Assembly: GCA_964343805.1 (NCBI GenBank)
Contig: CAYFLR010000063.1
Location: 1-34,721, forward strand
Origin: CAYFLR01 sp964343805
GTDB lineage: Bacteria; Bdellovibrionota_B; Oligoflexia; CAYFLR01
Reading direction: 5' to 3'
DNA: 34,721 bases
Shown: positions 1 to 7,852 of the stretch, one piece after another
Layout of the letters: each line of letters begins with the position of its first letter
How positions within the stretch are numbered: the stretch's first letter is position 1
Program-made: the position numbers and the translations under genes
The notes under the pieces: generated by a model
The model's database searches: none
The model's input: the letters and a program-made list of their open reading frames with translations, nothing else
What the model was told of the DNA's origin: nothing

Positions 1-1079
1 TTGGTAAAAGTTAAGGCTCCTGATGCACCTAGAGTGGGAGCTGTGGTGTCATAACCGATGGTAAAGGCGGTGACACTTTCATTGGATTTCTTTCCGGTGG
101 TGGCGTCTACCACTTTATCTTGGGCGATGGACGCAGAAACAGTACCTGCACTGGTGGGTGTGAGGGTGGCTGTAAAGACTTTATTATCGGTGGTGGCAAG
201 GTTGCTCACACTTCCATTGGTTAAGGTGAAATCCTCTGCGGTGAATCCCGAAACGGTCTCACTGAAGGTAATGGTGATAGTGAAAGAGGAGGATGTGGTG
301 GCCCCTGATTCTGTTGAAGTGATACTCCCTGTGAGATAGGAGGTGTCATATGCTATAGTAAATTCACCTGATGCACTATTACTTGCTCCGTCTTCATCTG
401 TGGCACTGTCCGCAGGTATTTTTACTTTAACGGTAACAGGATCCGTACTGGGAGTAATTAAAACGGTATAAACTTTGGCACTCTCTTCGGTCATGGAAGT
501 GGCAGATCCTCCACTCACTTCTAAATCATCTAAAGTAAACCCGGTGACTTCATTGGCAAAGGTGACCGTGATACTAAAGGGGGAGGTGGCAGTCAAAGTG
601 GATTCGCTGGAGGTGATCTCTACCTCAAAATTGGTATTACTATTATTATTAGTATTGTCAGAACCAGAGGAAGGGGTGGTCCCGATAGTGGTTCCCGTTC
701 CTGTTCCACTTAAAGAAAATTCATATTCTTCCGTCTCAATTTCCGACTCTAATTCCTCTTCCTCTTCATCTTCAAACATTCCTTCCTTCTTAACTGTGGC
801 AACGGCATAGAATTTTAGGGTGGTGTTCTCTGAGAGGGTTAAAGGTTCTTCATATTTCAATGAATCAGCGGAAGGATCTTCACCATCGGTGGAGTAATAA
901 ATGGTGGCGTCATCTTCTGAGGTGGATAATTCTATCTCTGTAGCTGCGCTAAATGGTCCCTCTGAGGCCGGGGGATTTGCAGATACGGTTAACTCCTTTT
1001 TTTCTTCTGAGCATTGGAAAACTAAGAAAAAACTCAATAAGAGAAGAACTGTAAGGTGGATTGAGGGATGTTTATTCAT
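1..1079 (-). CDS. Ig-like repeat lipoprotein, C-terminus beyond the window edge
   Basis: The complementary strand is open from ATG at 1079 to the left edge, so only the N-terminal ~360 residues are present. The start follows GGAG with 7-nt spacing; an ATG one codon upstream (1082) is possible but too close. A lipoprotein signal (hydrophobic LLLLSFFLVF, then Cys) is followed by a chitobiase C-terminal/Fn3-associated module (about residues 35-85; key motif YYSTDGEDP), an acidic Glu-rich linker and a Ser/Thr/Asn linker. At least two ~95-residue bacterial Ig-like repeats then follow (VSGFT-DF/DL, ITVTF and FTIGYDTTAPT-type motifs). The residue before the lipid-bearing Cys is Gln, which is unusual. 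It is probably a surface-anchored structural or adhesive protein; no catalytic motif is visible in the part seen. All plus-strand ORFs here are shadows. Confidence 0.85.
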   Translation of the reverse strand, partial: MNKHPSIHLTVLLLLSFFLVFQCSEEKKELTVSANPPASEGPFSAATEIELSTSEDDATIYYSTDGEDPSADSLKYEEPLTLSENTTLKFYAVATVKKEGMFEDEEEEELESEIETEEYEFSLSGTGTGTTIGTTPSSGSDNTNNNSNTNFEVEITSSESTLTATSPFSITVTFANEVTGFTLDDLEVSGGSATSMTEESAKVYTVLITPSTDPVTVKVKIPADSATDEDGASNSASGEFTIAYDTSYLTGSITSTESGATTSSSFTITITFSETVSGFTAEDFTLTNGSVSNLATTDNKVFTATLTPTSAGTVSASIAQDKVVDATTGKKSNESVTAFTIGYDTTAPTLGASGALTFT

Positions 1080-1122
1080 CATTTCTCTCCTTTTGAGATT
1101 ATTTATTTGGGGAACTCTTTTT

Positions 1123-1128
1123 ATTATA
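1123..1128 (-). promoter_or_regulatory. Possible -10 element for the Ig-like lipoprotein
   Basis: The minus strand reads TATAAT here, 44 nt upstream of the lipoprotein start. No good -35 hexamer sits 16-19 bp further upstream (TTTCCC at best). Weak single-element evidence. Confidence 0.25.
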
Positions 1129-1217
1129 AACTGAAACCTTCCTATCGGGAAATTTCCATGTCCTTCTCTTCTCAAAAAATGGTAAAATCAAAATCTATTT
1201 CTGGAATGGAGGATTTG

Positions 1218-1574
1218 ATGACCACTATTTTTTCACATATTACTTTGTATGCTAATGATCCTAAAACCTGTGCCACCTGGTATGAAGAAGCCTTAGGGTT
1301 TAAATTATTATTCTACTTAGATGATCTGTTTTATTCCATGGCTCATGAACAATTTGGTTCCATTGTTGTACACATGGCTGAAAACCCAGATGATGTGGGG
1401 CGAGGTGCCATGGCTTCTTTGGCTTCCGATGATATCTTTGGTTTTGTTGAGGAATTAAAGAGCAAGGATATTAAAGTTGATAAAATCATCCAAAGAGGGG
1501 AAAGTCCTCATTTTACCTATTTTTATGATTGTGAAGGTAACCGTTGGAATGTAGTTGAGAGAAAGCAGTTATGA
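1218..1574 (+). CDS. VOC-family (glyoxalase/bleomycin-resistance fold) protein
   Basis: 118 residues, a normal length for a single VOC module. The start is the ATG at 1218, preceded by GGAGG with 5-nt spacing; the frame is open further upstream to 1068 but without a ribosome site. VOC features include the first strand ITLYANDP, the 'WYEEALGFKL' segment, a GSIVVHMAE strand and the C-terminal 'FYDCEGNRWNVVE' strand, whose Glu is a usual metal ligand. Substrate cannot be told; members include glyoxalases, dioxygenases and resistance proteins. It overlaps the next gene by 4 nt (ATGA), so the two are probably translationally coupled. Confidence 0.85.
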   Translation: MTTIFSHITLYANDPKTCATWYEEALGFKLLFYLDDLFYSMAHEQFGSIVVHMAENPDDVGRGAMASLASDDIFGFVEELKSKDIKVDKIIQRGESPHFTYFYDCEGNRWNVVERKQL

Positions 1575-2188
1575 AAATTTCTCTTTTCGCTATCATGTTC
1601 TTTTTTACACAGGCGTTGGCACAAGAAAACATCAAAGTAGTTGAAAATCCATCACCCATTCCTTCTAAAAGCAGATCCTATGATATGGCGGTCAACTTGA
1701 ATCTAATAGGTGCTTTTGAAGGATATGTAGGTGTCAACACTGAATATTCCCCCATTCCTTCTCATGGTATTCTTGGAGAGCTATCTATTGCTAAGGAGGA
1801 TGAATACTCATCATTTTCTGGCTTAATCGCCTATCGTTATTACTTTGGTATTCCTTTCAATTCCATTTTTTTTGGTCCTTTTTTAAGATATGCCCAGCAC
1901 TACAACGAAAGGATCAGACAAGAACTAGATAAAGATAAAGGGGTTACCGAAGAGAATCAATTGACCTATGTTTTCGACTCAACTATTTCTACTTTGGGAT
2001 TATCCTTGGGGTATCGATGGGTTTTTGAGTATTTTACATTATGTTTGAGATTTGGCTGGGGACCAAATCATGCAGCTTATGATTGGCACGGTGAAAAACC
2101 AGATGATCCTTTTCTAATTGATATTCATAGTTTCTTATTGGGTTTTGATGGGGAATTGTCAATTGGTTATGCTTTTAACTTATTCTAA
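1571..2188 (+). CDS. Small outer-membrane beta-barrel-like protein
   Basis: 205 residues. A signal peptide ends at ALA|QE (about residue 17). The mature part alternates short amphipathic strands with Gly/Tyr/Phe-rich turns (for example 'GLIAYRYYFG', 'LGLSLGYRWVF', 'FGWGPN') and ends in a C-terminal Phe, as expected for substrates of the BAM complex. This is the pattern of an 8-10-strand barrel; no named family is recognised. It overlaps the VOC gene by 4 nt and converges on the protease gene with a 4-nt stop overlap, so no terminator separates them. Confidence 0.65.
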   Translation: MKISLFAIMFFFTQALAQENIKVVENPSPIPSKSRSYDMAVNLNLIGAFEGYVGVNTEYSPIPSHGILGELSIAKEDEYSSFSGLIAYRYYFGIPFNSIFFGPFLRYAQHYNERIRQELDKDKGVTEENQLTYVFDSTISTLGLSLGYRWVFEYFTLCLRFGWGPNHAAYDWHGEKPDDPFLIDIHSFLLGFDGELSIGYAFNLF

Positions 2189-2967
2189 ACATTGAGAAGA
2201 GTATCTATCAAAGTATGTAAGAAGATCACTGCTAACAGGGATCTCGTTCTATAATAAAAATAGCCAAATAAAAAACCACCAAAGGCATTGCCGGCAATAC
2301 AGAATAATGTCCCATCTAAGGCTCCCATGTTTTCAATATTGATGGGGAAGTGAAGAAAGCCAAAGATAAGTGACGAAATGATGAGGCAGTGGAATTTATT
2401 GAAAAAACCAAGGCCTAATAAACCACCTAGCATGAGATAGCGGAACACCACCTCCTCTGGGAAACCTGCGAGGATAAAATAATTCCAAAACCTTTGAAGG
2501 AAATCTTCGGTTTTAAAACCATTGGCAACAGCTAATATTAAGTAGGGTACCGATATAATCAATGTGGCAATGAGGGTTGGTTTATCTAAAATGAAGAGGT
2601 TTCTCCATTCCTTTTTATTGAAAATGAGAAATAATAGAAGTGCTGTGAGAGCTAAAAAGATATTTTGATACATCCCCAAAGGACCTATTATCTTAACCTG
2701 CCCTGTAAGCATCATTATCCAAATTAGACTTGTTATAATGGAAATGATGATTGCCGGTCTTGCTCCATTCTGTTGAGGGGGGTGATGTATTCTCTTGGTG
2801 GAATAATAATAAACAAAAGCAAATAAGAAGGAGGCTAAGGGATAAAGTAAAAACCCCCAAGAGTTTTTTAGTAAAGTATTACCTAAATAGATTTGTGCAA
2901 ATAAGCAGCAAGAAAAAAAGGAAACGAGAGAGAGATTTGATTTGATCCATTCATATTTGATAAGCAA
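2185..2967 (-). CDS. CPBP-family intramembrane metalloprotease (CAAX protease/Abi type)
   Basis: About 260 residues with seven or eight hydrophobic segments. The three conserved CPBP motifs are in order: EEVVFR (Glu-Glu...Arg) in the middle of the protein, FGFLHFP with the first His, and FLHTLID with the second His. Family members cleave membrane substrates; some process bacteriocins or act in protein maturation. The chosen start is TTG at 2967, which has AGGAG 6 nt upstream; a GTG at 3000 would add 11 residues but has no clear ribosome site. It stands alone on this strand. Its substrate cannot be inferred from the neighbours. Confidence 0.85.
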   Translation of the reverse strand: MLIKYEWIKSNLSLVSFFSCCLFAQIYLGNTLLKNSWGFLLYPLASFLFAFVYYYSTKRIHHPPQQNGARPAIIISIITSLIWIMMLTGQVKIIGPLGMYQNIFLALTALLLFLIFNKKEWRNLFILDKPTLIATLIISVPYLILAVANGFKTEDFLQRFWNYFILAGFPEEVVFRYLMLGGLLGLGFFNKFHCLIISSLIFGFLHFPINIENMGALDGTLFCIAGNAFGGFLFGYFYYRTRSLLAVIFLHTLIDTLLNV

Positions 2968-3064
2968 TGAGTACTCCTGCCCCGGCACGGTGGTAATCAC
3001 TGTGTTAACTCTTTTTATTCTCTAACAAGATAGCATATTTCCTAACCAATTAAGTAATAAAAGG

Positions 3065-3104
3065 GGGGAGCAACTTGCCCCAACAAAGAGGTTAAAAGCT
3101 CCCC
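3065..3104. repeat. Inverted repeat GGGGAGC/GCTCCCC in the divergent intergenic region
   Basis: Seven-bp perfect arms (3065-3071 and 3098-3104) separated by 26 nt lie between the CPBP gene (-) and the ABC exporter (+). The arms are GC-rich compared with the surroundings. It could be an operator or a leader stem; function unknown. Confidence 0.35.
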
Positions 3105-3164
3105 ACGGATTCCATCACTTGTTGAGTTATTATTATAACTATTTGATATTAAACATGTAATATC

Positions 3165-3194
3165 TTGGCCTTTCTCTTGCTAAGGCTCTATAAT
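3165..3194 (+). promoter_or_regulatory. Promoter for the ABC exporter; sigma-70 and sigma-54-like readings overlap
   Basis: A perfect TATAAT (3189-3194) lies 18 bp after TTGGCC (3165-3170), a fair sigma-70 promoter. The same bases also read TGGCCT-N5-TTGC at 3166-3180, with the GG and GC separated by the 10 nt required for sigma-54, though the -24 box departs from TGGCAC. The ATG at 3234 has its own AAGGTG ribosome site. The sigma-70 reading is preferred. Confidence 0.5.
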
Positions 3195-3233
3195 AGGAGG
3201 AACCTGGGGTGAAACTTTAAACAAGGTGAAATT

Positions 3234-4226
3234 ATGTCCATAATACAAATCAAAAACCTGAGAAAAGATTTTCAAATTGAAAAGAAGGCAGACAATCTGA
3301 AGGGAAGGGTGAAGCAACTTTTTAAGCCGGAGCGAGAGACGGTAGAAGCTGTGAAGGAAATCTCCTTAGAGGTGGAAAGAGGGGAGATGTTAGCCTTTAT
3401 CGGACCCAATGGAGCGGGTAAATCCACCACCATAAAAATACTCACCGGAATTCTTCATCCCTCCAGTGGTCACTGTCAGGTTTTAGATTATGTTCCTTGG
3501 CAACAAAGACAACAATTGGCTTTTAAAATTGGTTCGGTTTTCGGGCAGAAATCACAACTCTGGCTCCATTTACCACCTTTAGATGCCTTTAATTTGTTGG
3601 CTCGCATTTATGAACTAGATTCCAAAGAGTATCAAAAAAGAAGGGACTATTTGGTGGAGGTATTTGAACTTCAAAAGCTCATCCATATTCCCACTCGAAA
3701 ATTGTCCCTCGGTCAGCGGATGCGTTGTGAGATTGCCGCTTGCCTGCTGCATAGCCCAGAAGTCATATTCCTTGATGAGCCTACTATTGGTCTGGATCCT
3801 GTGGTGAAGGGTTCTATTCGAAAGCTCATCAAAAGAGCTAATGAGGAAGATAAGGTGACCATCTTTCTCACCTCACACGACACGGGAGATATTGAAAAAC
3901 TTTGCAAAAGAGTCGTGATTATCAATCAAGGTACCGTCGTTTTAGATGGAACCGTGAACCGTCTGCGTCGTGAGTTTTTGACTCGAAAAACCATCGGGCT
4001 CAAGTTAGGGCAAGATTACCTGCACGACCTTGAAATACACGGGATGGATCTTTTAAAACACAAAGGAGCCGGCGTTAAATTTATGGTGGATACGGCGCTT
4101 TTAAGTGTGGAGCAAGCCATGACTTCCATCATGGAAAAATACCGAGTTAAGGATATCAATATAAAAGAGATCCCTTTGGAAGATGTGATTTCAGATATTT
4201 ATCAAAGAGGGGTGCAGGAAGTATGA
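3234..4226 (+). CDS. ABC-2 type exporter, ATP-binding subunit (COG4586 type)
   Basis: 330 residues. Walker A GPNGAGKST at about 57-65, Q-loop Gln near 105, signature LSLGQ at 157-161, Walker B VIFLDEP at 177-183 and H-loop His near 215 are all intact, so it should hydrolyse ATP. The N-terminal insertion after the first strand (about residues 15-38) and the C-terminal ~90-residue extension match the uncharacterised COG4586 ATPases. Those are nearly always followed by two ~265-residue permeases, as here. It overlaps the first permease by 4 nt (ATGA). The likely role is export of a lipid, polysaccharide or drug-like molecule; the substrate is unknown. Confidence 0.92.
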   Translation: MSIIQIKNLRKDFQIEKKADNLKGRVKQLFKPERETVEAVKEISLEVERGEMLAFIGPNGAGKSTTIKILTGILHPSSGHCQVLDYVPWQQRQQLAFKIGSVFGQKSQLWLHLPPLDAFNLLARIYELDSKEYQKRRDYLVEVFELQKLIHIPTRKLSLGQRMRCEIAACLLHSPEVIFLDEPTIGLDPVVKGSIRKLIKRANEEDKVTIFLTSHDTGDIEKLCKRVVIINQGTVVLDGTVNRLRREFLTRKTIGLKLGQDYLHDLEIHGMDLLKHKGAGVKFMVDTALLSVEQAMTSIMEKYRVKDINIKEIPLEDVISDIYQRGVQEV

Positions 4227-5029
4227 GGGCTACAATACTTAAATATAGAGAGGTGGCCTGGATAGGAATTCGATCTAGGTGGGTTTATATTCATGAACAA
4301 CTCATGTCGAACCTCTTTCTCGTCATCATCCTGTTTACTTTTTTACAGTTATGGAAAACCACCTATGCATTAGGACAAAAAGAGCTTATTGAAGGATATA
4401 GTTTAAAAGACATGCTCTGGTACTTAGTCTTTACTGAAGCTATTATTCTTTCTCTTCCTACTTTGTTTAATACCATTTCCGATGAGGTGAAATCGGGTGA
4501 TATCGCTATCCGGCTCAATAAGCCCTATAACTATGTACTTTTTCACTTTTTTCACAATATGGGAGATAACCTTATTCGGTTTATCTCGGTACTCTCTATT
4601 GGAATTCTAACAGCCTTGGTTTTAGTGGGTTCAGTGGATATGATAGTAAATCCTCTTTCTTTATTAGGCAGCGGTCTCATATTTATGATCACTTTCTCTT
4701 TGCACTTTTTGTTTGCTTTCTCCATTGGGCTGTTTTCATTTTGGATGGAGGATGTGCAAGGATTATTTTTGGTGGGGGATCGAATGAAATGGATACTTGG
4801 AGGAATGTTTCTCCCACTCGAAATATTTCCTGATTTGATAGCAAGTTTTGCCAAGTGGACTCCTTTCCCCTATATGATCTATGCTCCTGCACGCCTTATG
4901 CTACGGTTTAGCTGGCAGGAGTTTTGGCAGGTTCTGAGTATTCAAATAATTTGGTTAATCCTCTTCAGTCTGGCGTGTGGATTTCTTTTTAAATTGGGTT
5001 CACGCCGTCTTGATGTTCACGGAGGTTAA
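4223..5029 (+). CDS. ABC-2 family permease subunit 1
   Basis: 268 residues with about six hydrophobic segments and no periplasmic domain. Typical ABC-2 permease features are an N-terminal amphipathic stretch ('WIGIRSRWVYIHEQL') before the first membrane helix and the cytoplasmic segment 'ISDEVKSGDIAIRLNKP' between helices, which contacts the ATPase in this family. Its overlap with the ATPase gene and a 2-nt gap to the second permease indicate one transcript and a heteromeric membrane part. Corresponds to the COG4587/COG3694 pair; which is which is not certain by eye. Confidence 0.88.
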   Translation: MRATILKYREVAWIGIRSRWVYIHEQLMSNLFLVIILFTFLQLWKTTYALGQKELIEGYSLKDMLWYLVFTEAIILSLPTLFNTISDEVKSGDIAIRLNKPYNYVLFHFFHNMGDNLIRFISVLSIGILTALVLVGSVDMIVNPLSLLGSGLIFMITFSLHFLFAFSIGLFSFWMEDVQGLFLVGDRMKWILGGMFLPLEIFPDLIASFAKWTPFPYMIYAPARLMLRFSWQEFWQVLSIQIIWLILFSLACGFLFKLGSRRLDVHGG

Positions 5030-5031
5030 AA

Positions 5032-5832
5032 ATGGTAATAAATCGAATAAAAGCGAATCTCCTTTTCACTCTGAGCTATCTTAAGTGTAATTTAGCCAGT
5101 GCTCTGGAGTATAAAGCCAGTTTCATAACCCAGGTGCTCGGTATGGCTATCAACAATGCCATCTGGGTGATTTTCTGGTGGCTCTATTTTACTAAGTTTC
5201 CTATTCTAAATAGTTGGCAAATTGGGGATGTGATTTTACTCTGGGCAGTCATTACCTTTAGTTATGGAATAGCCGTGGGACTTTTTAGAAACTGCTTTAA
5301 TCTTCCTATTATGGTGGTGGAAGGGCAGTTGGACTATTATCTCACTCTCCCTAAACCCATCTTACTTCATGTGTTGGTGAGTCGGCTGGGAGTGTTTAGC
5401 CTTGGAGATCTCTTTTTTGGTCCAGTGCTTCTCTTTTGTTTTCTGGATTTAACTGCGATACAAGTTTTTCTCTATCTGTTGACGGGATGTATGTCGGCCA
5501 TCATCATCCTCAGCTTTTTCGTATTGGTGGGCTCACTTGTATTTTTTGTAGGACATGTACAGACCTTGGCGAATCAATTGAGGCAGATTTTGATGCATTT
5601 TTCCACCTATCCAGCGGTGATCTTTGATGGTTTTGTGAAGGTGATCTTGTTTACAATTATACCGGCGGGTTTTATTTCAACAGTTCCAGTGGAGCTCATT
5701 CGCTCTTTCAATTGGGCTGGATTAGGGCAATTATTAATAGCTACGGTGATATTTTTAGGACTTGCGATTATGACTTTTTATCTTGGTTTAAAAAGATATG
5801 AGTCAGGTAATTTACTTAAGATGCAGTCTTAA
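5032..5832 (+). CDS. ABC-2 family permease subunit 2
   Basis: 266 residues and six predicted membrane helices. It parallels subunit 1: an N-terminal 'ALEYKASFITQVLGM' segment, the loop 'NLPIMVVEGQLDYYLTLPKP' (the 'EGxLDxxLxxP' coupling signature of these permeases) and a C-terminal 'GLKRYESGN' tail, common in the family. It starts two bases after subunit 1 ends. A candidate hairpin terminator lies about 95 nt downstream, so this is probably the last gene of the operon. Confidence 0.88.
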   Translation: MVINRIKANLLFTLSYLKCNLASALEYKASFITQVLGMAINNAIWVIFWWLYFTKFPILNSWQIGDVILLWAVITFSYGIAVGLFRNCFNLPIMVVEGQLDYYLTLPKPILLHVLVSRLGVFSLGDLFFGPVLLFCFLDLTAIQVFLYLLTGCMSAIIILSFFVLVGSLVFFVGHVQTLANQLRQILMHFSTYPAVIFDGFVKVILFTIIPAGFISTVPVELIRSFNWAGLGQLLIATVIFLGLAIMTFYLGLKRYESGNLLKMQS

Positions 5833-5892
5833 ATTTCTAAATTGAATATGTCTATATGTTAGACAGATGACAGTGTGGGATGGCAATAAATC

Positions 5893-5907
5893 GTCAAATG
5901 ATTCGAC
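5893..5907. promoter_or_regulatory. Near-perfect dyad, candidate activator site
   Basis: GTCAAATGATTCGAC is palindromic except for one mismatched pair around a central G. It lies about 100-115 nt upstream of the transcription start predicted from the downstream -24/-12 promoter, the usual distance for bacterial enhancer-binding proteins. Inference from position and symmetry only. Confidence 0.4.
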
Positions 5908-5925
5908 AGTTTGAGTTGTGATGGA

Positions 5926-5946
5926 GGGTATTAAATTTTAATACCC
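5926..5946 (+). terminator. Candidate terminator hairpin after the ABC operon
   Basis: GGGTATTA (5926-5933) and TAATACCC (5939-5946) form an 8-bp stem with a 5-nt loop. Only a weak T-rich stretch follows (TTGT, then TTTTTT about 24 nt later). The symmetry is certain; terminator function is moderate. Confidence 0.45.
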
Positions 5947-5981
5947 TTGTAATTGTAGTGTTTTTTGCGACTTTCTGGTTT

Positions 5982-5996
5982 TGGCATATTGTTTGC
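5982..5996 (+). promoter_or_regulatory. Sigma-54 (-24/-12) promoter for the lipoprotein at 6057
   Basis: TGGCAT (5982-5987), five bases, then TTGC (5993-5996) followed by T. The invariant GG and GC are exactly 10 nt apart, matching TGGCAY-N5-TTGCW. The predicted start is near 6008, giving a ~49-nt leader that carries a small hairpin (CCGT-GAAAA-ACGG, 6015-6027) before the GGGAGA ribosome site. Confidence 0.65.
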
Positions 5997-6056
5997 TCTC
6001 TTTACTCCCGAGTGCCGTGAAAAACGGTAAATTTATCATCAAAATAGGGAGAACCC

Positions 6057-6632
6057 ATGAAATCAATCACTGTCCTAATTTTATTAACCCTTACTTTTAC
6101 AGCATGCGGAAGCACTAATTTTAAATATGGTTCTAGTCTTCAAGAAAAAGGGCAGTTAGCTCAAAAGAATGGAGATAAGATCGTGCTTTTTGAATGTTTA
6201 GTGGAAAATAGTGGTTCAAAAATTCAAGTAGTTGAAGAAAACCAGTACATCACTTTTCTTCATCCCACTATTAAAATTGAAAACGATTACTTTCCAGAAA
6301 GTCGTTTTCCGAAACATAAACAATTAAAATATGGAAAGAATACCAAAAAATTACTTTATCTCTATCATGCCTACGGAAATAGATTTCAGCATCAGTGGCA
6401 AGAATTGGGCATTGATAAAACAAATGGCGATGGCTTTTATAGAGTAAACACTTTTTATTCCATTGATGGTAAAACTCATATTGATAATGAGATCAAACTC
6501 ACCAATTGCAAAGAGGTTAAGCAAAACCATTTTGGTGATGAGATTAGATCCTCTGTCCAATATTATTTTAGGCACAAGGACGATTGCAATTCCCTTATGA
6601 GTATTGGGACAGAGCAGTGTGAAGAAGCCTAA
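6057..6632 (+). CDS. Orphan lipoprotein, unknown function
   Basis: 191 residues. A lipoprotein signal ends in TFTA|C (Cys 17), a canonical lipobox. The ATG follows GGGAGA with good spacing. The mature part has no family I recognise; it has scattered Tyr/His/Lys and four further Cys (FECLVE, TNCKEV, DDCNS, EQCEEA), so disulfides in the periplasm are plausible. It is monocistronic: a -24/-12 promoter and dyad lie upstream, and a non-coding remnant follows. Conditional expression under an enhancer-binding activator is the main functional clue. Confidence 0.8.
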   Translation: MKSITVLILLTLTFTACGSTNFKYGSSLQEKGQLAQKNGDKIVLFECLVENSGSKIQVVEENQYITFLHPTIKIENDYFPESRFPKHKQLKYGKNTKKLLYLYHAYGNRFQHQWQELGIDKTNGDGFYRVNTFYSIDGKTHIDNEIKLTNCKEVKQNHFGDEIRSSVQYYFRHKDDCNSLMSIGTEQCEEA

Positions 6633-6663
6633 TTGGAGAGATGGATTGTGTTTTATAAATTGA

Positions 6664-6837
6664 GGATATAGAAATTGTAATGCTGGCGACCGAGCTATTG
6701 CTTGTTATGCCCCTAAGGGGGATACTACACGGGAGCCTGAGGCTTACTCACCCACTCATGGACGATGCTCAAATACGGGGTTGATTCAAGGTGGGTATCT
6801 GGTAACCAAATGTATTAAATCCGTTTTAAACAGCTGA
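6664..6837 (+). pseudogene. Protein-like gene remnant without a start
   Basis: After a TGA at 6661 this frame is open for 57 codons and reads like genuine protein (CNAGDRAIACYAPKGD..., then HGRCSNTG and GGYLVTKC). It has four regularly spaced Cys and Gly-rich turns. No ATG or GTG, nor an early TTG, lies in the open part. Its composition is less AT-biased than the flanks. It is out of frame with the lipoprotein just upstream, and its end overlaps the 3' end of the hydrolase gene on the other strand. Best read as the decayed C-terminus of a secreted Cys-containing protein, or the tail of a gene damaged in assembly. Family not recognised. Confidence 0.35.
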
Positions 6838-7849
6838 TCGTCTCTTCTAAAAACCTGCTTTGTTGATCGATAAATAGATTATGTGAGGCCCCTTTGAGCA
6901 ATTTATATCTTTTGCTGGGAAGGAATTTTTTAAGAGTTGCTAAATCCTTTTTGCCCACAATAAAGTCTTCTGCTGCATAAATACCACATAGCTTCTTTCG
7001 GTGTTTTTTCGTTAAGGGTTGCAGGTCCATAAGGGCATAATTCTCGTTAGTCATAAACCCTACAAACTCCTCTTTGGTTTGGGGAGGCTGAGGTTTTCCC
7101 ACAAAACTTTCCCGGTATATTTTCTGTGCTTCTAGGGAAGGGTGAGAAGGGGAGTAAAGCCCGAGGTTCATGGCAGTTGTGAAGATAAAATTAACATTAA
7201 AATCATTAAAATAAGATGGGTTCAACTTTCCAGAGGATGGAAACATAAGCCCCTTGAGATTGTTAAGATAACCAAAGCTTTGCTTGTAGGTATTTAAAAC
7301 TGGAGGGCTGACCTTTCCAGCGGCAACGTTTATTGCTTGGGGATACCTTCGAAGACTCTCATTTATCAAAGAACTCAAGGTGGATGGGTAGGAAAGAGGT
7401 GAAGCCATCAGAATTATCTGCTTTACGAGATCTGGATGTCGATCAATAAACTTTAAGGCTAACGTTCCTCCAAATGAATGACCTAGAAGAGTTACCTTTT
7501 TAAGATGGTATGCTTCTAATATCAATTTAAGGTCTTTGATAGCCGAGTTAAAGTTTATAGATGAGGACTTAGCATGAGGGCTGTATCCAGTTCCTCGCCG
7601 GTCATAAACAATTACATGATAACCCAATTGAGCGAGTTTTTCGGCAGTAGAAAATTCAAAGTTATAGCTATAAAAGCCAGGACCACCATGCAAAAATATC
7701 AAGGCAGGCGATTGACATTTTCCGTATGATCGATTGTAAAGATGATCAATGATTTGAGGATTCTTGGCGCTACAGGGGAGAGCTTTGAGTGGTTTAGCAC
7801 AGACAATCACAGTTGATAAGATGATTAAAAAAAAGAAGTGTTTAGTCAT
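6815..7849 (-). CDS. Secreted alpha/beta hydrolase, proline-iminopeptidase-like (S33)
   Basis: 344 residues with an N-terminal signal sequence (hydrophobic 5-18). The fold's landmarks are present: oxyanion motif HGGPG at 54-58, DRRGTGYS near 83-90, nucleophile elbow GHSFGG with Ser 125, acid Asp near 295 (YAAEDFIVG) and His near 323 (GASHNL). HGGPG plus DRRGxGxS is typical of proline iminopeptidase and related S33 aminopeptidases, but the exact substrate cannot be fixed. It begins 3 nt after the double-receiver gene ends, with AGG from that gene's last codon as ribosome site, so it is probably cotranscribed with the signalling genes. Confidence 0.85.
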   Translation of the reverse strand: MTKHFFFLIILSTVIVCAKPLKALPCSAKNPQIIDHLYNRSYGKCQSPALIFLHGGPGFYSYNFEFSTAEKLAQLGYHVIVYDRRGTGYSPHAKSSSINFNSAIKDLKLILEAYHLKKVTLLGHSFGGTLALKFIDRHPDLVKQIILMASPLSYPSTLSSLINESLRRYPQAINVAAGKVSPPVLNTYKQSFGYLNNLKGLMFPSSGKLNPSYFNDFNVNFIFTTAMNLGLYSPSHPSLEAQKIYRESFVGKPQPPQTKEEFVGFMTNENYALMDLQPLTKKHRKKLCGIYAAEDFIVGKKDLATLKKFLPSKRYKLLKGASHNLFIDQQSRFLEETISCLKRI

Positions 7850-7852
7850 TTT

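Noticed and set aside
475..1134. Plus-strand ORFs across the left end, rich in Ser and Val
   Set aside because: They are shadows of the minus-strand Ig-like lipoprotein, which has a signal sequence, ribosome site and recognisable domains.
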